Source: Paraburkholderia xenovorans LB400
GTDB lineage: Bacteria > Pseudomonadota > Gammaproteobacteria > Burkholderiales > Burkholderiaceae
Length of the DNA: 64,000 bases
NCBI RefSeq assembly: GCF_000013645.1
Contig: NC_007953.1
Span: 1,240,001-1,304,000, forward strand
Reading direction: 5' to 3'
Shown here: piece after piece, positions 8,429 through 16,991 of the stretch
How positions within the stretch are numbered: position 1 is the stretch's first letter
Layout: each line of letters begins with the position of its first letter
Made by a program: the position numbers and the translations under genes
Notes under the pieces: model-generated
Told to the model about the DNA's origin: nothing
The model's database searches: none
The model's input: only the letters and a program-made list of their open reading frames with translations

Positions 8429-9325
8429 TCATGCTTTGTTGCGCGCAGCTGCTTTGTCGCGCACAGACTTGTGGCCCCACATGCTCGGACTGTCGTGCCT
8501 CACCACAACCCAGGAGCGGTCAACGGTACGGGCACTCCAGCCATACTCGACCTCTACTCCGGACGGGGTCGAGGCATAGAACGACACCATGTGGTCATTG
8601 GTGTGGCGCCCCAGCGTGGAGGTGATCAAGCCGTCCGCGTCAACCCGATCAAATGCAAAGCCGACGTCATCGAGCGAGGCGACTTCGAGCATGAAGTGAT
8701 GAATGCGTTTTGGCAGCGGGAATGCCGCAATTGCCAGGGTGTGGTGGCGTTCGTTGCAGTGCAGGAAGTACGCAGGAACCGTCACGTCCGGCCCCATTTT
8801 CATGTCGATGACGTCAGACAACTGGAAGCCGAGCACGTCGGTATAAAACGCCAGCGCCTTGTCCGAATCCGGAACGCAGCGCACGAAATGCCCCAGCCCT
8901 TGCTCGCCGGTCAGGAAACCCGACACGGCCGCACCAGGCAGGAACGGTTTTTCGAACACCTCGCTGGCGCCATAGTAAATTTCCAACGGCAGGCCAAACG
9001 GGTCGGCAAAGGTGATCAATCCGGTCACCCCGCGGCGCCTGGCCAATGAGGCATCGCCGGTGGTGACTGCGATACCGGCCTGTTTGAGCTTGTCAGCCAT
9101 CTGCGCCAGCCCTGCCGCATCGGCCACCTCGTAGCCGGCAAAGGCCAGATCGTCAACCTCGCCCTGCTGAACGGCGATCCGCCAGGCTCTCGAATCGATG
9201 CGGAACAGGTCGCCGTTGTCGGTCGTGCCCGCTTCCATCAAGCCCAGTTTCTGCGTCAGAAACGAACGCCAAGCAGCTACGTCGCTGACCGCAAACCCCA
9301 TGTATCCCAAACTTCTGATGCTCAT
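8429..9325 (-). CDS. bphC: 2,3-dihydroxybiphenyl 1,2-dioxygenase (extradiol)
   Basis: BphC opens 2,3-dihydroxybiphenyl by meta cleavage to HOPDA. The 298-residue type I extradiol dioxygenase has two vicinal-oxygen-chelate modules. The C-terminal module holds the Fe(II) ligands His146 (GLGHFV), His210 (RIHHFM) and Glu260 (GVEVEYGW), all at the positions known for LB400 BphC. It follows bphB by 21 bp. The cytoplasmic enzyme is an octamer in this family. Confidence 0.97.
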   Translation of the reverse strand: MSIRSLGYMGFAVSDVAAWRSFLTQKLGLMEAGTTDNGDLFRIDSRAWRIAVQQGEVDDLAFAGYEVADAAGLAQMADKLKQAGIAVTTGDASLARRRGVTGLITFADPFGLPLEIYYGASEVFEKPFLPGAAVSGFLTGEQGLGHFVRCVPDSDKALAFYTDVLGFQLSDVIDMKMGPDVTVPAYFLHCNERHHTLAIAAFPLPKRIHHFMLEVASLDDVGFAFDRVDADGLITSTLGRHTNDHMVSFYASTPSGVEVEYGWSARTVDRSWVVVRHDSPSMWGHKSVRDKAAARNKA

Positions 9326-9346
9326 TACTGTCTCCTTCGTCGATGC

Positions 9347-10180
9347 TTAGGGATGGATATTCAGCTGTTCGAGCAAGTCATTACCTCCGGCACCCGAGAA
9401 GAATCCACGAACGCCCAAGCCACCGTCGTAGTTCAGCAAGGCCCCGGTCGCAGGCGCCGCATCGCCTCGGGTGGCAAAAAACACATAGGCCCCGGTGTAC
9501 TCTTCGACCTCGGGCATGCGACCAATCGGCAGCACCGACTTCAGCATGTCGGCCAGCGGTACGGTCGAAATCGCCTTGCTGCCCATTCCCAGCGAGGAAG
9601 GACCTCTCAGATCGCTATTGATGCCGCCCGACCCCACGCCGTTGACGCGCACGTATGGCGCCAGCTCGAACGCCAGTTCACGCACCAGGCCCACGATGGC
9701 GTGCTTGGCTGCGGTGTAAAGAGGGCCGCCGCCATTGGGATAGAAGCCCGCATTGGAGATCGTGAAGATCACGTTGCCACGGCTGGCGACCAGGGCCGGC
9801 AGGCAGGCCTTCACTGCATGGATATAACCCTTGACATTGATGTGAAAGACCTCATCGAACGCGGCATCGAGGCTCTCTTCGGGCAGGTCGACCAAGGCCG
9901 TCGAGTAATCCCAGATGCCTGCATTGGGAATCAAGGTGTCGATTTTCCCGAACCTGGCCACGCAGCGGCTGGCAGCCTGTTTCTGGTCTTCCAGTGAACG
10001 CACATCGCCGACGATGCCGAGCACGTTGTCGCCATGATCGGTTTCCAGCTCTGCAAGGCGCTCTGCCGACTTGTCGAGCACCGCCACTTTGGCGCCTTCG
10101 GCCACGAATCGGTCCACGAGCGCGCGCCCTAATCCGGAGGCGCCCCCCGTGATCAGTACCGCTTCACCTTTCAGTTTCAT
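9347..10180 (-). CDS. bphB: cis-2,3-dihydrobiphenyl-2,3-diol dehydrogenase
   Basis: This 277-residue classical short-chain dehydrogenase oxidises the dihydrodiol to 2,3-dihydroxybiphenyl with NAD+. The cofactor motif TGGASGLG is at 11-18, NAG at 86-88, and the catalytic Ser142, Tyr155 and Lys159 are present. ATG 10180 is chosen because it gives the family length. The frame stays open much further upstream, but that region overlaps the bphA4 coding sequence and has no SDR homology. It sits between bphA4 and bphC. Confidence 0.96.
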   Translation of the reverse strand: MKLKGEAVLITGGASGLGRALVDRFVAEGAKVAVLDKSAERLAELETDHGDNVLGIVGDVRSLEDQKQAASRCVARFGKIDTLIPNAGIWDYSTALVDLPEESLDAAFDEVFHINVKGYIHAVKACLPALVASRGNVIFTISNAGFYPNGGGPLYTAAKHAIVGLVRELAFELAPYVRVNGVGSGGINSDLRGPSSLGMGSKAISTVPLADMLKSVLPIGRMPEVEEYTGAYVFFATRGDAAPATGALLNYDGGLGVRGFFSGAGGNDLLEQLNIHP

Positions 10181-10226
10181 TTTTCCAATCCCCTTTATTG
10201 TTAAAGCGATTCGCCGGTCATGCGCA

Positions 10227-11453
10227 TCAATTCGGTTTGGCTTTGAGTAAATCCCGCAGGTTCGAGCCGACGTCCTGCAGTTGCTCGGCGGAAACAGAAA
10301 CCCGGGTGCCGACCAGTCGGGTCGCCACAGAAAATTCCCTGGTGGCATTGATCGCCGTCGCGGCCTCGACGCAGCCATCAAGCAGCCTGAGCAACACGAT
10401 TGGCTGGCCGCTCTGGGCGTCGCCGCGTACGACGATCTCGCCGGGCCCTTCGGCATCGCCAATCATCTGGATGCGGTGGCCTGCAATCTCCGTCCACGAG
10501 GTCGGCACCTGGGGCGCCGGCACGGGCTGACTCAACATGGCGCTGGCCGCGATTTCGGCCTCCATCTGGCTGTTCAGGTAGGTCTCCAGCGAGCGCTGGC
10601 CCCCTTGACGCAGCGGCCAGGCGGCGACGTCACCGGCGGCGAACACCTCTGGACACGAGGTGGCGCCGGTGGCGTCGACCAGCACGCCGCGCGCGCAGGC
10701 GATGCCAGCGGCACGGGCCAGCTCGTCCGCCGGCTCGGCGCCAATGCTGACCAAGACCACATCGGCGGGCACCCGGCGCCCGTCGGCGCAGATCACGGCG
10801 CGCACCTGCCCCTGGCCTTCGAAGCGCGCGGCCTGTGCATTGCGCTCCACGCGGACACCCATGCGTTCCAGTTCGGCCCGACACCATGCCCCGGTCCGGT
10901 GACCCAGCACGCGCACCAGCAACTCGTCGCCGGCTTCCAGAATCGTGACATGGACACTCAGCTTGCGGGCGGTGGTCGCCACCTCGCAACCGATCAGGCC
11001 TCCGCCGACGATGACCAGCGACTGGCCCGGTTGCAGCGCCTGCCGCAGCGCCTGGCTGTCGGCGAGGTCTCGCAAGGTATGGATGCCTGCCAGGTCGCCA
11101 CCCCGAATCGCCATGCGCCGGGCGCGCGCGCCGGTGGCCAGCAGCAGCCGGTCGTAGGCCAGCGGGGCGCCCGATTCAAACTGAATCTGGCGGTTGGCCA
11201 GATCCAGGCAACTCACCCGTCGCCCGAGCTGGACATCCACATGGGCCGATGCGTACCAGGCGCTGTCCAGGATTGCAGGCGGCTCGGGCTGCTCGCCCGC
11301 CAGCACCGTCTTGGACAGCGTGGTCCGGTCATAGGCCTGATGCGACTCATCCCCGAGCAGGTGGATGCGCCCCTCGTATCCCTGGGCGCGCAGTGCGCGC
11401 GCAGCCGTCGAACCGGCCAGGCCGGCGCCGATGATGGCGATGGTGTCGATCAT
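10227..11453 (-). CDS. bphA4: Biphenyl dioxygenase ferredoxin reductase component
   Basis: The 408-residue FAD enzyme passes electrons from NADH to ferredoxin BphA3. It shows two dinucleotide-binding motifs (GAGLAGSTAARAL at the N-terminus for FAD, GGGLIGCEVA near 150 for NAD) and an FAD-contacting VFAAGDVAAWP near 280. This arrangement is the oxygenase-coupled NADH-ferredoxin reductase family; it is also called bphG in LB400. Its ATG overlaps the bphA3 stop by 4 bp, implying translational coupling. Confidence 0.95.
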   Translation of the reverse strand: MIDTIAIIGAGLAGSTAARALRAQGYEGRIHLLGDESHQAYDRTTLSKTVLAGEQPEPPAILDSAWYASAHVDVQLGRRVSCLDLANRQIQFESGAPLAYDRLLLATGARARRMAIRGGDLAGIHTLRDLADSQALRQALQPGQSLVIVGGGLIGCEVATTARKLSVHVTILEAGDELLVRVLGHRTGAWCRAELERMGVRVERNAQAARFEGQGQVRAVICADGRRVPADVVLVSIGAEPADELARAAGIACARGVLVDATGATSCPEVFAAGDVAAWPLRQGGQRSLETYLNSQMEAEIAASAMLSQPVPAPQVPTSWTEIAGHRIQMIGDAEGPGEIVVRGDAQSGQPIVLLRLLDGCVEAATAINATREFSVATRLVGTRVSVSAEQLQDVGSNLRDLLKAKPN

Positions 11454-11779
11454 GGCGCCAGATACCCGGCTTCGAAGTCGACCAGCACGTCATTGTCTTC
11501 GATGCGGATCGGAAATATCTTCAGTGCCTCACAGGGCGGCGGTGATTTGACCTTGCCCGTGCGAACGCAAAACTTCCCCATGTGCAGTGAGCATTCCACC
11601 ACGTCACCTTCAAGATAGCCGCCATCGGACAGGGACCAGTCGCCGTGGGTGCAGCGGTCCTGTGTTGCGAACAGCTCGCCATCCACATTGAAAATCGCGA
11701 CGGAGGTGCCTCCACTTTCGACCTTCAGGGCTTCGCCTTCGGGCACATCTCTTCGATCACAAACTCTGGTAAATTTCAT
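11450..11779 (-). CDS. bphA3: Biphenyl dioxygenase Rieske ferredoxin component
   Basis: This 109-residue soluble Rieske ferredoxin (BphF in LB400) shuttles electrons from BphA4 to the terminal oxygenase. The [2Fe-2S] ligands are in TQDRCTHGDWSL (Cys-x-His) and ECSLHMGKF (Cys-x2-His). It has the expected length for the family and ends in a 4-bp overlap with bphA4. Confidence 0.96.
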   Translation of the reverse strand: MKFTRVCDRRDVPEGEALKVESGGTSVAIFNVDGELFATQDRCTHGDWSLSDGGYLEGDVVECSLHMGKFCVRTGKVKSPPPCEALKIFPIRIEDNDVLVDFEAGYLAP

Positions 11780-11853
11780 AACGCTTCTTGTAATTAGTTA
11801 AAAGGGTTAAATCGCCTGGGGCGAACAGTCACTGTTGGTGGCTGAAGAGTAAT

Positions 11854-12273
11854 TCAAAGTGTCCTCAGCGATTTCGACGCCAGGGCACGCCAGGCATGCA
11901 GGCCCCAGCCAATCCACAGCACATGGATCACCAGCGTGACAAGCCCGAACCACAAGGCTTCGTGGCTCCACACGATGCTGTAAAAATCCCAGAGGCCATC
12001 GACCACTTCCGTTGCGATGACCACTGGAATAACGGCCCGATAACGGCCCGGATCGCGGGCGCCCCACAAAGCGACGGCCCCGATGGCGCCCAACTGGAGA
12101 CCGACCACCGCCCAGGCATCCTGCAGCAGGGTGAAAATCGGCGCACCCACGTGCAGTTCTACGCCTGGATACATCCTGCCAAACAAGCCCAACGTGCTGA
12201 AGGGAAGCGTGCCAATGAGGTTGATGATGTAGAAGACGCCGATGGCGATCAAAAACAGTCTTGCATTTTTCAT
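11854..12273 (-). CDS. BphX-like membrane protein (bph orf1)
   Basis: This 139-residue protein is almost entirely hydrophobic, with about four predicted transmembrane helices (residues 5-25, 45-70, 80-100 and 108-130 by eye). It occupies the place of orf1 between bphA2 and bphA3 in LB400-type loci and belongs to the BphX family, which has no established function. Operon position suggests a membrane role linked to biphenyl entry or the dioxygenase, but no catalytic motif is visible. Confidence 0.85.
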   Translation of the reverse strand: MKNARLFLIAIGVFYIINLIGTLPFSTLGLFGRMYPGVELHVGAPIFTLLQDAWAVVGLQLGAIGAVALWGARDPGRYRAVIPVVIATEVVDGLWDFYSIVWSHEALWFGLVTLVIHVLWIGWGLHAWRALASKSLRTL

Positions 12274-12310
12274 GGCAGCATCCTCATTGAGGCCGGTTCA
12301 GCGTGCTGGG

Positions 12311-12877
12311 CTAGAAGAACATGCTCAGGTTGTTCGACAGCAAGGTACTGGCGTCGAGCAGGATGGTGCGCTTGGCGATGCTGAAACCAAGGTTGTTGTC
12401 GGCGCGGCGCAGCACGTCCCGGCGTTCGCCCGCGAAGATGTCGACCTGGCGCTCAAGCCGATTGCGGTACAGGATGAATGCGGAATTGACCTCGAAGGTA
12501 TCCGGCGTGGCCGTCTCCTTGACGATGACGTTGGAGACCAGGTGGCGCGTGCGGGAAGGCGGGTTCTCCGCCCAGCCCACGTCCGAGGTCACCTTGCGGA
12601 TGCGCCCGTACATGGTTTCATGGGTTTCATCGAAATGGGCTAAATCCTGGTCGCCGGAATATTCCAGCTCGCCCTCCCGGATCATGCGATTGGTGCGCAG
12701 CGGCATGAAGTAGTGGATATCTTTGTCCAGCAGGGCAAACCAGGCCTCGTAGGCCCGGTGGTCAAGCAACTGCGCTTCGCGGTAGTAGAACTGCTCGATC
12801 TCGTTCTGCAACTCAAGGCCAGCCGCCTTGCTTGGCCATTCAAATGTTTTGAAAAAATGCGGGGATGGATTTGTCAT
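12311..12877 (-). CDS. bphA2: Biphenyl dioxygenase small (beta) subunit
   Basis: BphA2 (BphE) is the non-catalytic beta subunit of the alpha3-beta3 terminal oxygenase. The 188-residue protein has the family fold (SnoaL/NTF2-like), with the conserved [14 protein letters not shown] helix and DIHYFMPLR strand. ATG 12877 gives the family length. A longer frame to 12952 would begin inside the bphA1-A2 spacer without homology. The 117-bp spacer after bphA1 is the longest within the bphA genes. Confidence 0.95.
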
Positions 12878-12994
12878 AACAGTTATCTCCAAGTAAATAT
12901 CAGGGGACGGAACCTCGGCGCGCCGTCTGCACATGCACGTCCAGCCCACCATGTTGAATTCTTCCGGTTGACAGATCTAACGATTGCGTCTTGA

Positions 12995-14374
12995 TCAGGG
13001 CTTGAGCGTGGCCCAGCTGGGCTCGGACATCATGCGCATCCAGTGGTGATACATACCCCGCGCCGCTTCTTCGGCGTAGACGTAGCCGACGTTGCCAGGA
13101 AAATCAGGGTGACCGGTCTGCGACCGACCCAGGCCCATCTGGGCATTGAGCGGCTGGCTCTTGGCCTTGTACCCACGTAGCCCCTTCTGGATCTCCACCC
13201 AGTTCTCGCCATCGTCCTGCTCAAACACGCCGCCTGCGGAGAAGTTGCGGATGTTGTGCCGGCGATATTCTTCCTTGATCTCCGCCGGGGCGTCGGCATC
13301 GACCAGGGTGAAGGCCCACACCTCGATTTCATTGGGACCACGCGGGTGCCAGATCCGGATGTTGTTGAAGGTGGGCAGGAATGAACAGGTCGGGAAGATC
13401 GTCATGTGCTGGCCGACCATGCGTCGAACCGGCATGCCGGTGTGCCCCAGGCGCTGTTCCGCAAGCTCGGCAGCCGGACCCTCGGTCCAGTACTGGGTGA
13501 CCTTGGGGCCCATCACCGCCAGGAGTGAGCCCGGCTCGTCGACATACCAGCCCGAGCCGTGCCCGCCCCAAGCGGCCCGGAACTGATTGCCCTTGGTGGG
13601 TATCTGCGCCTGGGAGAGGTCCATTTCCGGCGGAATGCCCGCCAGGATGCCGGACAGGTGCGTCGTGGTGCCGGCGTGGTACATGTCACTGCAGAACTGC
13701 TCGGCGGCAAACTTCCAGTTGCACGGAATCACCCACTTCTGCATGCCGCCGATGGCCACAGTCCCGGCCGGCGTGCGATCCAGCATGACGTCCATATAGG
13801 GGCGGGCGTCACCGAGGTAGGTCTCCAGGTCTGGCGCCTGCACATCCCAGTTGGCAAAGACCAGGCCCTTGTAGGTTGCCACGCGTGCCTGGAGCGGGCC
13901 CCATTCGGCCTTGTCAAAGCCGCAGTCGCCTTCTTTCTTGTCGCAAAAGGCTTCCTTCTCGAACGGCACGTTCACCAGCTTGCCGGCGATGTCGTAGGCC
14001 CAGCCGTGATAGCTGCAGGTGAAAGCCTTGGCGTTGCCGGCGTCCGAGCGGCAGATACGCATGCCGCGGTGCCGGCACTGGTTCAGGAACACCTTGATGC
14101 TCTTGTCTTTCTGTCGCACCATAACCACCGGATCTTCGCCCATGTAAGTGGCCAGGAAGTCCCCGGTTTCAGGCACATGACTCTCGTGCCCAAGTAACAG
14201 CCAAGAGCGACCAAAAACCCGCTCAAGCTCCAGCTCATAAAGACTCTGATCGGCGTAGATGCGTGGATCAAGCAGCCCTTTTTCCTGATCGACCAACCCC
14301 CGGATCGCCTCCGGCGTCCAATTGGTAACCCACTTCACAGGGGCTCCCTGCACTTCTTTGATTGCTGAACTCAT
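12995..14374 (-). CDS. bphA1: Biphenyl 2,3-dioxygenase large (alpha) subunit
   Basis: BphA1 is the catalytic Rieske non-heme iron subunit that cis-dihydroxylates biphenyl and chlorobiphenyls. In 459 residues the Rieske ligands are Cys100/His102 and Cys120/His123. The mononuclear iron ligands are His233, His239 and Asp388, with bridging Asp230. The specificity residues are Thr335, Phe336, Asn338 and Ile341, the set that literature associates with the broad PCB range of LB400 (KF707 has Ala, Ile, Thr and Thr). A purine-rich AACGGAGACG stretch precedes the ATG. It is the first structural gene of the operon, 90 bp after bphR1. Confidence 0.97.
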   Translation of the reverse strand: MSSAIKEVQGAPVKWVTNWTPEAIRGLVDQEKGLLDPRIYADQSLYELELERVFGRSWLLLGHESHVPETGDFLATYMGEDPVVMVRQKDKSIKVFLNQCRHRGMRICRSDAGNAKAFTCSYHGWAYDIAGKLVNVPFEKEAFCDKKEGDCGFDKAEWGPLQARVATYKGLVFANWDVQAPDLETYLGDARPYMDVMLDRTPAGTVAIGGMQKWVIPCNWKFAAEQFCSDMYHAGTTTHLSGILAGIPPEMDLSQAQIPTKGNQFRAAWGGHGSGWYVDEPGSLLAVMGPKVTQYWTEGPAAELAEQRLGHTGMPVRRMVGQHMTIFPTCSFLPTFNNIRIWHPRGPNEIEVWAFTLVDADAPAEIKEEYRRHNIRNFSAGGVFEQDDGENWVEIQKGLRGYKAKSQPLNAQMGLGRSQTGHPDFPGNVGYVYAEEAARGMYHHWMRMMSEPSWATLKP

Positions 14375-14464
14375 GATTTAACGTCTCCGTTGAAATGCCC
14401 TTGGCAGGGCGGAAAAAATACCAACCTCTTCCATCACACAAAAAAGATACCTGCGATGTTGGCG

Positions 14465-15202
14465 TCACCGCAACAAACCGAATTGCCGAACCACCGAAAT
14501 TGATGACTCAATATGCATCCGCAACAACTCAGTACAGCGCTCGGCATCACGCGCGAGCGCGCTGTCACGAAGCGCCAGATGCTCCTCGTGCACGTTTCTG
14601 GCAGGCCGGTTGTGCATCGCCGTCAATCGGCGGTAGCGCTCCATTTGCAAATACAGGATAGACAGGAACCGCTGGGTCCAGGCGGATGAACAGGCTGAGA
14701 TCAGGGCTTCGTGAAAGTCGCGGTTGGCTTGCTCCCACTGATTGAACAAGTGAACCGGATCGCGCATCGTGCGCTCGTCGAGGAGCGAGAGCCGGTGATA
14801 CGAACTGACAACCCGCGCCTCCCATTCGGCGTCGCCATTCAGCACACTTTGGCGCAGCGCTTCGCACTCAAGCGCGATCCGCGTGGCGGCCAGATCACGC
14901 ATGTCATCCAGAGACATGGGGGTCACATGAAATCCACGCTGGGCCTGTGTCTGCACCAGGTTATTGGCCACCAGCAGGGAAAGCGCCTCCCGCACGGTCC
15001 CGCCGCTAACCTCATAGCGCGACTTGAGATCTTCAATGGCGAGTCTGGAGCCAGCAGCGAGTCGCCCCTCCACGATGTCCGCCCGCAACCGCTGAAACGT
15101 CGCCTCAATCAGGCTGCGCACGTTCGCGATGGGCACCGGCGACGCATCCGCAAATGACTTGTCGCCTCCCATGGTGAGGCTGTTTGGAGTTCTCGCATTC
15201 AT
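14465..15202 (-). CDS. bphR1: GntR-family regulator of the bph operon (orf0)
   Basis: This 245-residue FadR-subgroup regulator has an N-terminal winged helix-turn-helix (residues ~35-95, with LRADIVEGRLAAGSRL and SGGTVREALSLL) and a C-terminal all-helical FCD effector domain (Asp/His-rich helices, e.g. RNVHEEH). ATG 15202 is preferred because AGGTGAG lies about 9 bp upstream; a GTG at 15214 is an alternative. In LB400 the equivalent orf0 product activates bph transcription. It is co-oriented with and upstream of bphA1, so its own promoter, within 15203-15340, probably also serves the structural genes. Confidence 0.92.
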   Translation of the reverse strand: MNARTPNSLTMGGDKSFADASPVPIANVRSLIEATFQRLRADIVEGRLAAGSRLAIEDLKSRYEVSGGTVREALSLLVANNLVQTQAQRGFHVTPMSLDDMRDLAATRIALECEALRQSVLNGDAEWEARVVSSYHRLSLLDERTMRDPVHLFNQWEQANRDFHEALISACSSAWTQRFLSILYLQMERYRRLTAMHNRPARNVHEEHLALRDSALARDAERCTELLRMHIESSISVVRQFGLLR

Positions 15203-15349
15203 TGCATTTCTCACCTGGTCATTACAGAAAATTTCCCCACATTTCAGCGCGGACTGAATCAGGCTTCGATAGCAAGTGGCTCGTCATAATGTTGATATTA
15301 TTATCGACATTCGACATCCATACCTGAGTGAAAACCCTAGGAAAGGTCT

Positions 15350-15512
15350 TAGTACGGGTTTGGTGTCCATCGCTGCGATGCCCTCGGCCAGTGCGGTGCG
15401 CCGCACCAGATGCACGGCATGCACAGATTCGTCGCTGTCGTGCACCTCGGCACCCACGATCTTGCGGCTGTACAAATCCAGGATCAGGTACAGGTGGAAC
15501 TTGACACGACTT
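15350..15512 (-). pseudogene. IS3-type transposase integrase-core fragment
   Basis: Read on the minus strand this gives VKFHLYLILDLYSRKIVGAEV followed by the VHLVRRTALAEGIAAMDTKPV segment. The DLYSRKIVG strand-turn around the first catalytic Asp is characteristic of rve/IS3-family transposases. Homology breaks off after TKPVL at about 15350 and before the VKFH segment at about 15512, so only ~54 codons remain. It borders the upstream side of bphR1 and marks the edge of the bph block. Confidence 0.7.
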
Positions 15513-15650
15513 GCGGTTCGGGCGATCCCTGACGGGTTTCAGCCGCTCCCACATCGTTTTGGATGATCCTAAATCCGGCAGTTGCTCGACCGTGATCGGG
15601 CGCTGAGCCAGTCCAGTTGCGGCTTTGCGCGGTTTTGGCACACTCACCCG

Positions 15651-16247
15651 ATGGGTGAAGCAAGACGCAAGGCGCTGGCGGCGCGTCCAAGGGCAGGCCA
15701 TGAGCCCGTCCAGCCGCAGATCGTGGACACGCTGGGCGGGCGCATGCACGTGCGCTGGGACGAAGGTGCGGCGGCCACGCCGCACGGCCAACTGGTGTTC
15801 TTCGCGGAATTCCTGGCCGCCACCGGCGTGTTCGAGCGTTGGGTGTCCGCTTGTCCACTCGTCTACCGCAGCGGCAACGCCCCGGACAAACGTGACGTGC
15901 TGGGCACGCTGATGCTCGGACTGCTGGCCGGGCACCGACGCTACGCGCACATCACCGCCCTGCGAGGCGACGCTGTGGCCGCGCAGGCCCTGGGCATGAA
16001 CAGAATGGTCAGCGAGGACGCGCTGCGCCGGGCGCTGCAGCGCATCGACGAAGCCAGCAGTGCGGCGTGGCTGCGCCCGAGCCTTGCTACTTCAGTGCGC
16101 GAGGTGCTCGACCAACCCTGGGTGCTGGACATCGACGCCAGCATCAAGCCGCTGTACGGGCACCAAGAAGGCGCGGAGATCGGCTACAACCCCACCAAAC
16201 CCATGCGGCCCAGCCATGTGCTGCACACCTTTCTGGTGGCCAACTGA
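15651..16247 (+). pseudogene. DDE transposase (IS4/IS1380-superfamily type), N-terminal part
   Basis: From ATG 15651 (MGEARRKALAARP) the frame encodes 198 residues that look like the N-terminal half of a DDE_Tnp_1-type transposase. The first catalytic Asp region is VLDIDASIKPLYGHQEGAEIGYN. The frame stops within PSHVLHTFLVAN, just where the family normally continues into the second half of the catalytic domain, so the gene is 3'-truncated. The break is about 35 bp from the next transposase fragment. The exact IS family is uncertain. Confidence 0.65.
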
Positions 16248-16283
16248 CCTTGCCCTCGTTTCGTGTAGCTCTTAGCCCGACGA

Positions 16284-16574
16284 TTACGCGGCCTTTTTGC
16301 GCTGTGCCTCGTACCAGCGTTGCTCGAACTGCATCGGGCTGAGATAGCCCAGTGACGAATGCAGCCTGCGGTGATTGTAGAAAGCCATCCAGTCCATCAC
16401 AGCCTGTTTGGCTTGCTCTCGGGTGGTGAACTTGTGTCCATGCACGCTGGCCGTTTTCAGCCGGCCCCAGAAGCTCTCGGTCGGTGCGTTGTCCCAGCAG
16501 TTGCCCTTCCTGCTCATTGACGAGCGCATCTTCCAGTCTTTCAACGCCCCCTGGAACTCGCCGCTGCAATACTG
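16284..16574 (-). pseudogene. IS3-family OrfB transposase, C-terminal fragment
   Basis: The minus strand encodes the last 96 residues of an IS3-family OrfB: QYCSGEFQGALKDW, MSRKGNCWDNAPTESFWG with the final catalytic Glu, then YNHRRLHSSLGYLSPMQFE and a KKAA terminus. The upstream catalytic Asp residues and OrfA are missing, so this is a 5'-truncated relic. At its 5' side it abuts the left part of an IS30-type element, which probably inserted into or replaced it. Confidence 0.8.
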
Positions 16575-16620
16575 GGCGGATTCAATTGGTCGTCGCAACA
16601 CCTTCAACCAGGAGGTGTTT

Positions 16621-16848
16621 ATGGGGCGACCCGCAGGATGGATGAAGCAATTGACAGGGAGAGATGCGATGCGATCTCCGGGGGCGCCTTCGCTTCGGCG
16701 AGAGGTCGAGCGCCAGTTCTGGGTACAGATTGCAACCGGAATCACCAGTGAGAGGGCAGCTGAGGCGGTTGGCGTATCGCAGGCGGTGGGCTCGCGCTGG
16801 TTCCGGCATCGTGGAGGCATGCCATTGTTCATGTCGAAACCTGTATGT
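16621..16848 (+). pseudogene. IS30-family transposase, N-terminal fragment cut by IS1071
   Basis: From ATG 16621 (Shine-Dalgarno AGGAGG 8 bp upstream) 76 codons read MGRPAGWMKQLTG, then GITSERAAEAVGVSQAVGSRWFRHRGGMP. This is the N-terminal DNA-binding part of IS30-like transposases. The frame is interrupted at 16849, exactly where the left inverted repeat of IS1071 begins. The missing 3' part does not reappear on the far side of IS1071 at 20053. Confidence 0.75.
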
Positions 16849-16958
16849 GGGGTCTCCTCGTTTTCAGTGCAATAAGTGACGGTACGAAAAGCTAGCACTG
16901 GCGCGGAGGTGGTGTTGGTAGATCGTTGATTTCATTGACTTTCCTGTTCACTTTCAAA
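16849..16958. repeat. IS1071 left inverted repeat (~110 bp)
   Basis: Pairs with the reverse complement of 19943-20052. The first 38 bases are identical; later differences include GAAAAG versus GCAAAG and scattered mismatches. The unusually long repeats distinguish IS1071 from the 38-bp ends of most Tn3 elements. Confidence 0.9.
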
Positions 16959-16991
16959 TCTGCGATTCGTGGCGTCAAACCGTGGTCGGTT

